Assembly (NCBI GenBank): GCA_964451365.1
Contig: CAYVIB010000002.1
Location: 186,001-250,000 of the forward strand
Direction of reading: 5' to 3'
DNA: 64,000 nucleotides
Source of the DNA: CAYVIB01 sp964451365
Lineage (GTDB): Bacteria > Pseudomonadota > Gammaproteobacteria > Pseudomonadales > Cellvibrionaceae
In this document: positions 1 through 8,484 of the stretch, in pieces
How the letters are laid out: every line of letters begins with the position of its first letter
Position numbering within the stretch: position 1 is the first letter of the stretch
Made by a program: the position numbers and the translations under genes
The notes under the pieces: model-generated
The model's input: the letters and a program-made list of their open reading frames with translations, nothing else
What the model was told of the DNA's origin: nothing
Database searches by the model: none

Positions 1-1
1 T

Positions 2-148
2 TTGCGGAATAAAGCGGCTGCGGAAAATCACCCGCTTTGCTATCTGGAATATCCTTCCATGTTTCATGCATGGATGCTGTTGGGGTTGTTGCCGGAGTCC
101 AGGAAGGCGCTGCAGGATATTGTTAATTATCTTGAGAAACGCGTTTAG
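2..148 (+). CDS. alpha/beta hydrolase, C-terminal fragment (gene enters from upstream)
   Basis: The reading frame is open from the window edge to a TAG at 146-148 and encodes the last 48 residues of a protein. The segment contains a Y-P-S-M-F-H-A-W motif followed by a helix that ends in NYLEKRV. This resembles the C-terminus of alpha/beta-hydrolase-fold esterases/acylhydrolases (Abhydrolase_3 type), where the catalytic histidine sits in a G/S-x-x-H-x-F/W context followed by the last helix. The catalytic serine and acid would lie outside the window, so the substrate cannot be judged. The family call rests on a short stretch. Confidence 0.6.
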   Translation: MRNKAAAENHPLCYLEYPSMFHAWMLLGLLPESRKALQDIVNYLEKRV

Positions 149-510
149 TGGAACGTCCTTTATTCAAGCGGAAGATTGAATAATTCCTGTCTTATCTGAA
201 TAAAATTTCTACCAACCAACATTTAGCCTGTGAGCATTTTTATGTAAAAGGGAACCGTCACTTGAACAATTTACCCATACGCCTGCCAGCTTCCGGCTTC
301 CCCATAACATTACAATCCATTATTCAAACGTTCACAGGGAGGGAACAAAAACTGTCACAGTTCTTGCTACACGGTTTACGGGATAGGCTTTTGAAAGCCG
401 GAACTGTCGCGCGTGACGACCAGCCTCACCTAAAAGTTCTATTCGATAGTCAAAAACTGATTCAGCTGGCCAAACTTTTTTCAGGGAGTATTCCCCTTAA
501 GGCGTAGTTC
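149..510. other. intergenic region with a doubtful 81-codon ORF
   Basis: Between the hydrolase stop and the debranching fusion there is one ORF, TTG at 262 to TAG at 505-507, in the same frame as the downstream gene and ending 3 bases before its ATG. A weak purine-rich stretch lies near 247-252. The 81-residue product has no signal peptide, membrane segment or motif I recognise. It could be a short coupled leader peptide or chance. No clear terminator or strong promoter is visible; a TTGAAT (176-181) and TAAAAT (201-206) pair with a 19-base spacer is a poor sigma70 match. Confidence 0.25.
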
Positions 511-3500
511 ATGAAAATCGCACAAATTGCGCCGCTGTACGAGTCGATTCCACCCAACTTTTACGGCGGCACCGAACGAATTGTAGCTTGTCTTGTGGAT
601 GCGTTGGTGGATATGGGGCATGAAGTCACCTTGTTCGCCAGTGCGAATTCCAAAACCAAAGCCAAACTTGTCAGCTGCAGAAACCAACCCATTTGGTTTG
701 ACAAGGACACGTGTTACTCAGATACAGCAGCCCACTTCAGTATGTTGAAGGAAGTGCGCCAACGGGCGCACGAATTCGACATACTTCATTTCCATTTGGA
801 CCTGCTACCCTACTCTTTTTTTGAGGATATCGCCGGCCGGGTGCTCACCACCTTGCATGGACGACTGGACCTGCGGGATCTGGAAGGGTTTTATCGCCGT
901 TGGTCGCAATTTCCCCTGGTCTCCATTTCGGACAGTCAGCGCGCGCCACTTCACTTCGCCAATTGGGCCGGCACCGTGCATCACGGGCTGCCAAAAACCC
1001 AGCTTATGCCACCGCCGACACCCAGTAATGACTATATCGCTTTTTTAGGGCGCATTTCTCATGAAAAACAACCCGACAAAGCCATTCAACTGGCTCACCG
1101 TGCAGGCAGCAAAATTAAATTGGCCGGCACAATTCACCCTCCGGACCGCAGCTATTTTCAGGAACAGGTTGAACCGCTTCTGGATCACCCTGATGTTACT
1201 TTTGTCGGCAAAGTGAGTGATGCGGAAAAAAGTGATTTTCTCGGTAACGCCAAAGCCATGTTGTTTCCCATTAACTGGCCCGAACCTTTCGGCCTGGTAA
1301 TGATTGAGGCATTGGCATGCGGCACGCCCGTTATTGCCTGGAATTCGGGATCAGTGCCTGAAATTATCGAACACGGCGTCACCGGTTTTATTGTTAACAA
1401 CGATGACGAAGCTATCGAGGCGTTGGAAAGGGTAAACCAACTTGACCGGCAAAAAATACGCGCCGAATTTGAACGCCGTTTTTCCGCCGGGGCGATGGCG
1501 GATGGTTATATCGGCATTTATGAAAAACTCTGCCGGAATAACAAAGAATCCGATGTCATCGTCAGCCAGCCGGCGGAAGGATCGTTGGAAGCCGCATCGG
1601 TGGAATCCGAAACCTCCACGATGCCGTACAACCTGTACGCCATCAAACATATGGATTTATTCGCCATCGCCAATTCACTTGGCGATATCGTTGGCAAGGG
1701 CGACGGGGTGTTTCGCAACGATACCCGGGTGCTGTCCGAATTCCGCCTGAGTATGGGAAACAAGCCGCTGTCGCTGCTCAGCGCCTCGCTCAGCCAGGAC
1801 GATGTCTTCTTTAATACCCATGTCACCAACCGCCCCCTGCCGCCACTGGGACAGAGTGAAATTCCCGAAGCGATAATCCATATCAAGCGTTCGCGTTTTC
1901 TCTGGCAGGAACGCCTGTACGAACGCATTCAATTGGTTAATTACGGCGAGAGCGACGTTTTCGCACCCGTCGAACTGCATTTTGCCGCGGATTTTCACGA
2001 TATTTTTGAGGTGCGCGGCAAAAAACGCAGAGCGCGCGGCGAGAATCATCCACCCGCTGTCGCCGATGATCATGTGCGGCTGAGTTATCGCGGTCTCGAT
2101 CATATCACCCGCCATTCGATTATCAGTTTTTCCCAACAGCCTCAGCGGCTGACCGGGCACTGCGCGGAATTCCAGCTGACGCTGCCGCGCAAACAGAAAG
2201 CGGACCTTTACATCGAAATCAGCCCCAGTCACAACGGTACACCCAGCCGGCAGCGGTTTCGCGACGCCGCCGCCCAGGCGCGGCGGAATATGCGCAAGCG
2301 ACGGCACAACGGTGGCAAGCTGCGCTCGTCCGAACCTGTTTTTGACAGCTGGCTGGAGAAGTCCCGCTCGGACCTTGCGCTGCTGACCACGGACCTCGAG
2401 ACCGGCCCTTACCCTTACGCCGGCATTCCCTGGTTTTCCACACCGTTCGGGCGCGACGCCATCATTACCTCCATGCAACTGCTTTGGTTCCAACCTGAAG
2501 TCGCGCGCGGCGTGCTGAGTTATCTGGCGGCCAACCAGGCGAAGGAAAAATCCACTTTCCGGGACTCCGCCCCCGGCAAAATCATGCACGAAACCCGCAA
2601 GGGGGAAATGAGCAACCTCGGTGAAGTGCCGTTCAGCCTGTACTACGGCGGTGTGGATACCACGCCGCTTTTTGTAATGCTGGCGGGTGCCTATGCCGAG
2701 CGCACCGGCGACCTGACCTCCATCGAGGCAATCTGGCCGGCGCTGGAGTCGGCGATGGAGTGGATAGAGGAAAGCGAATCGGTGCGGGACGGCTTTTTGA
2801 CTTACCAGAGCGGCGAAGCCACCGGCCTGCGCAACCAGGGCTGGAAAGATAGCGAGGACTCCGTCTTCCACGCCAATGGTGAATTTCCCAATGGCCCCAT
2901 TTCGCTGGTGGAAGTCCAGGGTTACAAGTTTGCCGCTTTGTCCGCCATGGCGCAGCTCTGCCGGCGGCGGGGAGATTCCAAGTCCGTTTACTGGAAGAAC
3001 CGCGCGAAGGAAATCGCGGCGGCGGTCGAGCAAAGATTCTGGATGGAGGACCGGGGCTTTTATGCCCTCGCTATCGACGGCGAGGGACAGCTTTGCCGCG
3101 TACGCGGCTCCAACGCCGCGCACTTGTTGTTTGTCGGTCTGCCCAGCGCCGAGCGCGCCGCCAGGGTAACGCAACAATTACTCTCCAGTTCCTTCGATTC
3201 CGGTTGGGGCATACGCACGCTGGCAACCGACGAGGTGCGCTACAACCCCATGTCCTACCACAATGGTTCTGTCTGGCCGCACGATGCGGCGATCTGCGCC
3301 GCCGGCATCGGGCGCTACGGCCACCGCCAGGGCGCGGCACATATTCTGTCGGAGCTTTTTGGCGCGGCGGTCAACTTCGGCATGCGCCTGCCGGAATTAT
3401 TCTGCGGTTTCCAGCGTTCTACCGGCGGCTCACCAGTGGCCTACCCGGTGGCCTGCCTTCCCCAGGCATGGTCATCCGGCAGTGCGTTCATGGCATTGCA

Positions 3501-3711
3501 GGCCTGCCTTGGAATCAGCATCAACGGCTGGCGCCGACAGGTTCAGATAACCCGGCCGGCACTTCCCTACGGCATCAATAACCTGAGCCTGAGAGACTTG
3601 CGGGTGGGGGATTCCCGGATAAACCTGGTATTTCAACGCGTGCGGGAACGCGTGGTGGTATTCTCCGAGGATAATGACGACGAGAATGTCAGCATCCGGA
3701 CCTATGTTTAA
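511..3711 (+). CDS. GT4 glycosyltransferase fused to amylo-alpha-1,6-glucosidase-type glycosidase
   Basis: A 1066-residue two-enzyme protein. Residues about 1-345 form a GT-B glycosyltransferase of family GT4: a glycine-rich start (GGTER near residue 19), an FLGRISHEK motif that opens the second Rossmann domain, and the EX7E motif PEPFGLVMIEA with glutamates near 258 and 266. After a linker, residues about 370-600 look like the N-terminal 'bis' domain of glycogen debranching enzymes. From about 610 to 1045 an (alpha/alpha)6 barrel carries IPWFSTPFGRDA and a QGWKDSEDS segment typical of bacterial amylo-1,6-glucosidase/GH15-like enzymes. The two activities are usually encoded by separate genes; here they share one chain with no frame break. 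No signal peptide is seen, so action in the cytoplasm on a storage glucan or compatible solute is inferred. The ATG at 511 has an AAGG-type ribosome site upstream. Confidence 0.88.
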   Translation: MKIAQIAPLYESIPPNFYGGTERIVACLVDALVDMGHEVTLFASANSKTKAKLVSCRNQPIWFDKDTCYSDTAAHFSMLKEVRQRAHEFDILHFHLDLLPYSFFEDIAGRVLTTLHGRLDLRDLEGFYRRWSQFPLVSISDSQRAPLHFANWAGTVHHGLPKTQLMPPPTPSNDYIAFLGRISHEKQPDKAIQLAHRAGSKIKLAGTIHPPDRSYFQEQVEPLLDHPDVTFVGKVSDAEKSDFLGNAKAMLFPINWPEPFGLVMIEALACGTPVIAWNSGSVPEIIEHGVTGFIVNNDDEAIEALERVNQLDRQKIRAEFERRFSAGAMADGYIGIYEKLCRNNKESDVIVSQPAEGSLEAASVESETSTMPYNLYAIKHMDLFAIANSLGDIVGKGDGVFRNDTRVLSEFRLSMGNKPLSLLSASLSQDDVFFNTHVTNRPLPPLGQSEIPEAIIHIKRSRFLWQERLYERIQLVNYGESDVFAPVELHFAADFHDIFEVRGKKRRARGENHPPAVADDHVRLSYRGLDHITRHSIISFSQQPQRLTGHCAEFQLTLPRKQKADLYIEISPSHNGTPSRQRFRDAAAQARRNMRKRRHNGGKLRSSEPVFDSWLEKSRSDLALLTTDLETGPYPYAGIPWFSTPFGRDAIITSMQLLWFQPEVARGVLSYLAANQAKEKSTFRDSAPGKIMHETRKGEMSNLGEVPFSLYYGGVDTTPLFVMLAGAYAERTGDLTSIEAIWPALESAMEWIEESESVRDGFLTYQSGEATGLRNQGWKDSEDSVFHANGEFPNGPISLVEVQGYKFAALSAMAQLCRRRGDSKSVYWKNRAKEIAAAVEQRFWMEDRGFYALAIDGEGQLCRVRGSNAAHLLFVGLPSAERAARVTQQLLSSSFDSGWGIRTLATDEVRYNPMSYHNGSVWPHDAAICAAGIGRYGHRQGAAHILSELFGAAVNFGMRLPELFCGFQRSTGGSPVAYPVACLPQAWSSGSAFMALQACLGISINGWRRQVQITRPALPYGINNLSLRDLRVGDSRINLVFQRVRERVVVFSEDNDDENVSIRTYV

Positions 3712-3953
3712 TTTTTTTACCTGTGCCGCGAGACCGGGTTTACAACCCCTCCACCTGATGCAACGAACACCTATCGCAATACTCGCGGTGATCGGCATTC
3801 TTCCGGCCCGTTATCTGGTCGCGAATCAATTTCTTTCCGATGTCCGGAACATGAAATGGTGACGGATATTTATTTGCCGTTGCAGTAGTTAACCCGAATT
3901 TTTTTCTCAACATTAACTTCTGGATGGAGTGATTTCTTCTATCTCATTTTTGG
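3712..3953. other. intergenic region, nothing recognised
   Basis: A 240-base spacer between the debranching fusion and a convergent lipoprotein gene. The short ORFs here have no ribosome sites or recognisable products. A T-run follows the fusion stop, but I see no stem before it. Confidence 0.4.
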
Positions 3954-3979
3954 AAAAGGCGGCGGAACCGCCGCCCTTT
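3954..3979 (-). terminator. rho-independent terminator of the lipoprotein gene
   Basis: Just downstream of the minus-strand lipoprotein stop there is a GC-rich hairpin (GGCGGCGG paired with CCGCCGCC, short loop). On the minus strand it is followed by TTTTCC. Position and orientation fit an intrinsic terminator. Confidence 0.7.
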
Positions 3980-3984
3980 GAACA

Positions 3985-4587
3985 TCACATTCCGTCTTCC
4001 GGACTCAAAGAACGTTTAGCCACTTCCTCGTCTGTTTTTTCCTGCCAGACAGGCCAGTACTTTTGCTGTTTTGCCACAATATCGTTTTTATTTTTCTCGT
4101 ACCAGGCATTGGACTTGGGAGAGTTCTGTACCAGCTTGGTTCCCTTGCGCCACTTGTCGAAGTCATCCGACTGGGTACTGTATTCCGCATTTGCATCGGC
4201 CTTTATCGGCCACAGGGAAAAGCGGGCCTTCCACGCGCCCATGCGCGGCGTCACAATACTGTAATAGGTTTTACCGGGCGCAAGATCCGCTTCCATAAAA
4301 TCGGCCGCTTCGGATACCACCATAAAAACACGCTTACCCGGTTGGGTATCGTAGGCAATCTTGGTACCGTTGGCAATTATGCCAATGAATTCCGGCTTTT
4401 CTCCCGTTACATCGTAAAGCGAAGCATTAATTGCACTGCCGACAAACGAAGATCGCATAAAAATAACCTGGGACTCCGCCGGTCCCGGTGGCTCCAGGGA
4501 CTGTGACTGTGAAACCTGCATCGGATTGGATGCGCAACCGACGAAAAAGATGGAAAGGAAAATTGCTGATAGTCGCAGAAACGTCAT
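3985..4587 (-). CDS. predicted lipoprotein of unknown function
   Basis: A 200-residue protein with a lipoprotein signal peptide: a hydrophobic N-terminus ending in FFVGC, with the lipidated cysteine at residue 18. The mature part starts with a Ser/Gln/Pro-rich spacer, then a compact beta-rich domain (segments SQVIFMRSSF, PGKRVFMVVSE, LAPGKTYYSIVTP). That pattern resembles DUF2846-like lipoproteins that present a small beta-sandwich, but I cannot assign a family with certainty. The C-terminal third is charged and tryptophan-rich. The start is supported by an AAGGAG site 6-7 bases before the ATG. It is a single gene with its own terminator. Confidence 0.75.
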   Translation of the reverse strand: MTFLRLSAIFLSIFFVGCASNPMQVSQSQSLEPPGPAESQVIFMRSSFVGSAINASLYDVTGEKPEFIGIIANGTKIAYDTQPGKRVFMVVSEAADFMEADLAPGKTYYSIVTPRMGAWKARFSLWPIKADANAEYSTQSDDFDKWRKGTKLVQNSPKSNAWYEKNKNDIVAKQQKYWPVWQEKTDEEVAKRSLSPEDGM

Positions 4588-4786
4588 TGCTGACTCCTTG
4601 TTGGTTGTTAAATTATTGGAGTGCTTATCCAGAAATCGACAGCGGCCTGAAACTGTTTCCGTTCAGGCCGAACCGCGATGTGGTGAAACCAAGCAGAATA
4701 ACAATAGTCCGTTACTGCCCCTGCTTCAACAAAATAACCAACGTTATCCACTTACCGCACTGAAAACGTGAGACGGTTTGAAAGCT

Positions 4787-7246
4787 TTACCACGACGACG
4801 CCATTTTCCTGTACCGCAACCTTAATGCATTCGATATGACAGACACAGAGCTTAAACTCATTGCCAACGCCGCTATCATCGGCGACAACAACAAGCCAAA
4901 AAGCGGGTAGGCCACACCGGCTGCAATCGGCACTCCCACACTGTTGTACAAAAACGCGAACAACAGGTTCTGCCGCATATTGCCCACCGTCATTTCGGAC
5001 AACTGGCGGGCGTGGGAAATACTGCGCAGGTCGCCTTTAACCAGGGTGACCTGGGCGCTGTTCATGGCCACATCGGTCCCCGTGCCCATGGCAATTCCCA
5101 CATCTGCCTTGGCCAAAGCCGGAGCGTCGTTTATACCGTCGCCCGCCATTGCCACACGCATTCCCCGGTTTTGAAATTCCGTCACCAGATTCAGTTTTGC
5201 GTCGGGCGTGACTTCTCCGTGAACTTCATCGATACCCAGTTCGCGACCTACGGCATGCGCGGTGCGCTCTCCGTCGCCGGTGGCCATCACCACTTTGATA
5301 CCCGCCTTGCGGATTGCCGTTAAAGCTTCCGGTGTGGTTTTTTTAATGGGGTCGGAAACCGCAAGGACACCTACCAAAAGCCATTGATCTTCGCGCTGTT
5401 CGCCCAGATAAATGACGCTGGTGCCCTTGGCGCGCAGATCGTTCGCCTGCCCCTCCAGTGCATGCCAGTCGATGCCAGTCTGCTCCATCAGGGCAGTATT
5501 GCCCAATACCACCTGCCGTCCCTCGACCTTGCCGTGCACACCGATGCCGGAGGCGGAATCGAACTCCTCCGGGGCAACCAACTCCAGTTGCTGCTCACGG
5601 GCCGCTGTTACCATCGCGTGCGCCAGCGGATGTTCGCTTCCCTGGTCGAGGCTGGCCGCCAGGCGAAGCACGTCTTTTTCCGTGTAACCCGGTGCCGCTA
5701 TCGCCTTGTTAAATACAGGCCGCCCTTCAGTCAGTGTTCCTGTTTTATCGACAATCAGCACGTCCACCTTGCGCAGCGATTCTATGGCCGCGGCATCGCG
5801 GAACAACACACCTTCAGTTGCCGCCTTGCCGGTGGCTACCATTATCGACATCGGCGTGGCCAGCCCCAGCGCGCAGGGGCAGGCAATAATCAGAACCGCC
5901 ACCGCGTTGATCAACCCGTACACCCAACTCGGCTGCGGACCGAAGAAGCCCCATACCAGGAAAGTCGTGATCGCCACCGCGACAACAATAGTGACGAAGT
6001 AACCCGCCACCACATCCGCCAGGCGTTGCATGGGCGCGCGGGAGCGCTGCGCCTGGGCCACCAGGTTAACAATTTGCGCCAAGGTGGTTTCCGCCCCGAC
6101 CCGTTCCGAGCGGATGATCAGGCTGCCGCTGGTATTCATGGTCGCGCCGATAACGGCATCGCCCACTTTTTTACTGGCGGGGATGGGTTCTCCGGTCAGC
6201 ATGGACTCATCCACGGAACTGCTGCCCTCCTCCACCACGCCGTCCACCGGTACTTTTTCCCCCGGCCTCACCCGCAGGCGGTCACCTTTATGCACGTGCT
6301 CCAGTGGCACGTCTTCCTCGCTGCCATCGGCATTGATACGGCGCGCGGTTTTCGGCGCGAGTTGCAGCAGCGATTTAATGGCGGCGCTTGTTTGCGCGCG
6401 AGCCCGCAGTTCAAAGAGTTGCCCCAGCAGGGTTAGGGAGATAATCACCGCCGCCGCTTCGTAATAAACCGCCACTTTGCCGTCTATAAAAAAGGAGGCC
6501 GGAAAAACCCGCGGCGCCACCGTGGCCACCACACTATAGGCGTATGCGGTGGCCGTTCCCAGGCCAATCAACGTCCACATATTGGGGCTGCGGTTTACGA
6601 CAGACTGAACGCCGCGCGCGAAGAAATGCCATCCACCCCAAACTACAACCGGGGTCGCCAGGGCAAGTTCAATCCAGTTCTGCGTACCCTCGCCAAACCA
6701 ACCGCCTTCAAACCAGTGACGGCCGTGGCCCACCATCGCCAGGAACAGCACCGCCAGGCTAAACGGCAAGGTCCACCAGAAGCGTCCGCGGAAATCAGTC
6801 AGTTCCGGGTTTTCCTCCTCGTCCAGGCTGGGTGCTTCCGGCTCCAGTGCCATGCCGCACTTCGGGCAGGTGCCGGGGCCGCGCTGGCGAACCTCGGGGT
6901 GCATCGGGCAGATGTACCAGGCATTTTCATCCCGAGGTGATTCCGGTTTTTCCGATGGATTCAGAAACTGCCCGGGATCAGCGGTAAAACGGCGCTGGCA
7001 ATGGGCACTGCAGAAATACCAGGTTTGCCCGCCATGCTGCATTTTATGGGGAGAAGATTCATCCACCGACATTCCGCACACCGGGTCCTTCAGACCTGCT
7101 CCGTGAGCCGGGTGATGATAATCGCATTCCGCCTGATGATGAGCGTGTTTATGCGCGGTCTTGTCGTGCCCGCCTTTCTTTTCATGGTGCTCGTCATGGT
7201 GCTTTTGCCCCACATGGCAGCACGACTTTTCATATTGGTTAGCCAT
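4787..7246 (-). CDS. copA: copper/silver-exporting P1B-type ATPase with YHS and metal-binding N-terminus
   Basis: An 819-residue heavy-metal P-type ATPase that would pump Cu(I)/Ag(I) out of the cytoplasm. The first 50 residues are His/Cys-rich. A YHS domain follows (DPVCGM at 54-59), then a short heavy-metal-binding motif (ICPMHPEV at 112-119, CPKCG at 127-131) instead of classical HMA domains. The core has the intramembrane ACPCALG near residue 455, the phosphorylation motif DKTGT near 499, a GDGIND hinge motif, and late membrane motifs LYN and MSLSS. With the CPC these define the P1B-1 (Cu+/Ag+) group. A strong AGGAGG ribosome site precedes the ATG. It lies 147 bases downstream of a MerR regulator on the same strand, so joint expression is likely. 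Confidence 0.92.
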   Translation of the reverse strand: MANQYEKSCCHVGQKHHDEHHEKKGGHDKTAHKHAHHQAECDYHHPAHGAGLKDPVCGMSVDESSPHKMQHGGQTWYFCSAHCQRRFTADPGQFLNPSEKPESPRDENAWYICPMHPEVRQRGPGTCPKCGMALEPEAPSLDEEENPELTDFRGRFWWTLPFSLAVLFLAMVGHGRHWFEGGWFGEGTQNWIELALATPVVVWGGWHFFARGVQSVVNRSPNMWTLIGLGTATAYAYSVVATVAPRVFPASFFIDGKVAVYYEAAAVIISLTLLGQLFELRARAQTSAAIKSLLQLAPKTARRINADGSEEDVPLEHVHKGDRLRVRPGEKVPVDGVVEEGSSSVDESMLTGEPIPASKKVGDAVIGATMNTSGSLIIRSERVGAETTLAQIVNLVAQAQRSRAPMQRLADVVAGYFVTIVVAVAITTFLVWGFFGPQPSWVYGLINAVAVLIIACPCALGLATPMSIMVATGKAATEGVLFRDAAAIESLRKVDVLIVDKTGTLTEGRPVFNKAIAAPGYTEKDVLRLAASLDQGSEHPLAHAMVTAAREQQLELVAPEEFDSASGIGVHGKVEGRQVVLGNTALMEQTGIDWHALEGQANDLRAKGTSVIYLGEQREDQWLLVGVLAVSDPIKKTTPEALTAIRKAGIKVVMATGDGERTAHAVGRELGIDEVHGEVTPDAKLNLVTEFQNRGMRVAMAGDGINDAPALAKADVGIAMGTGTDVAMNSAQVTLVKGDLRSISHARQLSEMTVGNMRQNLLFAFLYNSVGVPIAAGVAYPLFGLLLSPMIAALAMSLSSVSVISNALRLRYRKMASSW

Positions 7247-7393
7247 ATAGTTGCCTCCTTCAGAAGCATTAATGGTTTTATTCCGCCCTCTACCTTGGCG
7301 GGAATATTGATAGATTCACTATGCAGGGGGAACCCTCGCGGTCCGGCTGGTGGGGCGTAGGGCAGCAGCCGCAAGGGCTGCCCCTGCGTTGCG

Positions 7394-7804
7394 TCATCCT
7401 GCTGTCCACTGCGATTCGATCAGCCTGCACAGGGAGCTGCCGGTCGGAACGCTGTCCGGCATACCCCGCCATTCGCTCATGGCCTTCTCCATTCGCTCGC
7501 ACAGCTCCGTCAGCTCGGCAATATGCCGGCGTGTTTCCGCCACGCGCTGCTCCATCAAGTGGCGCACCCTCGGGCACGGCGATTTACTGTGGATTGCGTC
7601 GGCAAACACCAGTTGAATATCCTGCAGGCCCAGGCCCAGTCCGCGCGCCATGCGAATAAAGTTCAGGCGATTCAGCGCTGCCTCGTCAAAAACCTGGTAA
7701 CCGTTTTCGGGGTTGCGCCCCGGTTGCAGCAGCCCGAGTTCGACATAATGCCGCACGGTATCCTTCGACGTACCGGCGGCCTTTGCCAATTCGCTGATTT
7801 TCAT
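7394..7804 (-). CDS. MerR-family metal-responsive transcriptional regulator
   Basis: A 136-residue MerR regulator: winged helix-turn-helix at residues 1-70 (KISELAKAAGTSKDTVRHY), then a long dimerisation helix and a C-terminal metal loop. Cysteines are at 77, 102 and 126. A cysteine near 77 is the position that, in ZntR/CadR-type members, marks sensors of divalent ions, whereas CueR-type Cu(I) sensors have serine there. Its neighbour is nevertheless a P1B-1 (Cu/Ag) ATPase, so the inducing metal is uncertain. It probably controls its own promoter (7838-7868) and the ATPase downstream on the same strand. Confidence 0.88.
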   Translation of the reverse strand: MKISELAKAAGTSKDTVRHYVELGLLQPGRNPENGYQVFDEAALNRLNFIRMARGLGLGLQDIQLVFADAIHSKSPCPRVRHLMEQRVAETRRHIAELTELCERMEKAMSEWRGMPDSVPTGSSLCRLIESQWTAG

Positions 7805-7837
7805 GGGTTTCTCCCTGGGTTTGTTCGATTAAGTGCA

Positions 7838-7868
7838 GTCTAACACCGTGGGGCCACCCCACAGTCAA
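7838..7868 (-). promoter_or_regulatory. MerR-type promoter with 19-bp spacer and dyad operator
   Basis: On the minus strand, TTGACT (7863-7868) and TTAGAC (7838-7843) are separated by 19 bases. The spacer contains the dyad GTGGGGTGGCCCCAC. An over-long 19-20 base spacer with a GC-rich dyad between -35 and -10 is the hallmark of promoters activated by MerR-family metal sensors. It ends 33 bases before the regulator's ATG, consistent with autoregulation and read-through into the ATPase gene. Confidence 0.8.
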
Positions 7869-7986
7869 GGGCTGGAAGTACTATTTTAAAGAGGACGGGC
7901 AATTCGGTCGAAAAGATCAACTAAACTGCAACAAAGGACAAAAACCAAAACAGGCCACAATCGAAAAGCAGCGCAGGTAACATATA

Positions 7987-8253
7987 ATGCAAAACCGACG
8001 CAGACACCCCCGTATTCCGATGACAGTCCGGGTAAAAGTAACCCACCCGGCCATTGGCGAAAAAATTGTAAAAACCAGGAATATTTCGGACAGTGGCCTG
8101 TTTATTCTCGTCGAACCCACGGAAATGCCGCCGATCGGAGAAATCGTTATCGGTCAAGTGCAGGGGATGATTGACGATCCGCCTTCGCTGGAAATGGAGA
8201 TAGTACGCACTGAAAAAGACGGCATCGGACTTCGGTTTGTATTAAAAGAATAA
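7987..8253 (+). CDS. PilZ domain protein
   Basis: An 88-residue single-domain protein. The c-di-GMP-binding signatures of PilZ are present: an arginine cluster at 4-9 (RRRHPR), and N-I-S-D-S-G at 32-37, matching the D/NxSxxG motif, followed by a beta-barrel pattern ending in IGLRFV. It would act in the cytoplasm as a c-di-GMP effector; the target cannot be inferred from context. It is a stand-alone gene, divergent from the MerR gene. Confidence 0.88.
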   Translation: MQNRRRHPRIPMTVRVKVTHPAIGEKIVKTRNISDSGLFILVEPTEMPPIGEIVIGQVQGMIDDPPSLEMEIVRTEKDGIGLRFVLKE

Positions 8254-8264
8254 AGGTTAGGGAA
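8254..8264. repeat. left 11-bp direct repeat (putative target-site duplication)
   Basis: AGGTTAGGGAA immediately left of the miniature element at 8265-8473. The identical 11-mer follows the element at 8474-8484. Confidence 0.75.
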
Positions 8265-8473
8265 GAATGGCGCTTCTTTAAGCCCATTTTACTTAAAAAG
8301 ATTATGGTAGGTCGGTCCGGCGGGGGCTCTCCAGAAACCTTCGGCAACATGGATGTTGTCCGTAGAGCCCCCAGGGATGGGTTTACGGCGTGTTTCTGGA
8401 GAGCCCCCGCCGGATCGACCGGATTCGTTAGCATGGTCATATAAAAGAATCTTCTCTTAAGGAAGTGCCATTC
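8265..8473. mobile_element. miniature inverted-repeat element, copy 1 (209 bp, with nested palindrome)
   Basis: The ends are inverted repeats of 18 bases: GAATGGCGCTTCTTTAAG at the left and CTTAAGGAAGTGCCATTC at the right. The element is bracketed by a perfect 11-bp direct repeat and encodes nothing. A second, shorter copy with the same ends lies at 51508-51615. Compared with it, this copy carries about 100 extra bases in the middle, a palindrome with 29-base arms at 8310-8338 and 8392-8420 (one mismatch). Non-autonomous mobile element is inferred; no transposase gene is in the window. Confidence 0.75.
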
Positions 8474-8484
8474 AGGTTAGGGAA
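8474..8484. repeat. right 11-bp direct repeat (putative target-site duplication)
   Basis: AGGTTAGGGAA, identical to 8254-8264, abutting the right end of the miniature element. Confidence 0.75.

Noticed and set aside
1675..3177. 500-codon ORF on the minus strand opposite the debranching fusion
   Set aside because: Lies wholly opposite a gene with clear motifs, has no ribosome site or family signature, and reads like a high-GC shadow frame.
5384..6436. 350-codon plus-strand ORF opposite the copper ATPase
   Set aside because: Shadow of the ATPase gene; composition rich in His/Arg/Gly as expected for an antisense frame, with no motif.
7361..7386. Inverted repeat GGGCAGC...GCTGCCC as merR terminator
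   Set aside because: No T-run on either strand; could equally be a degenerate REP-like repeat.
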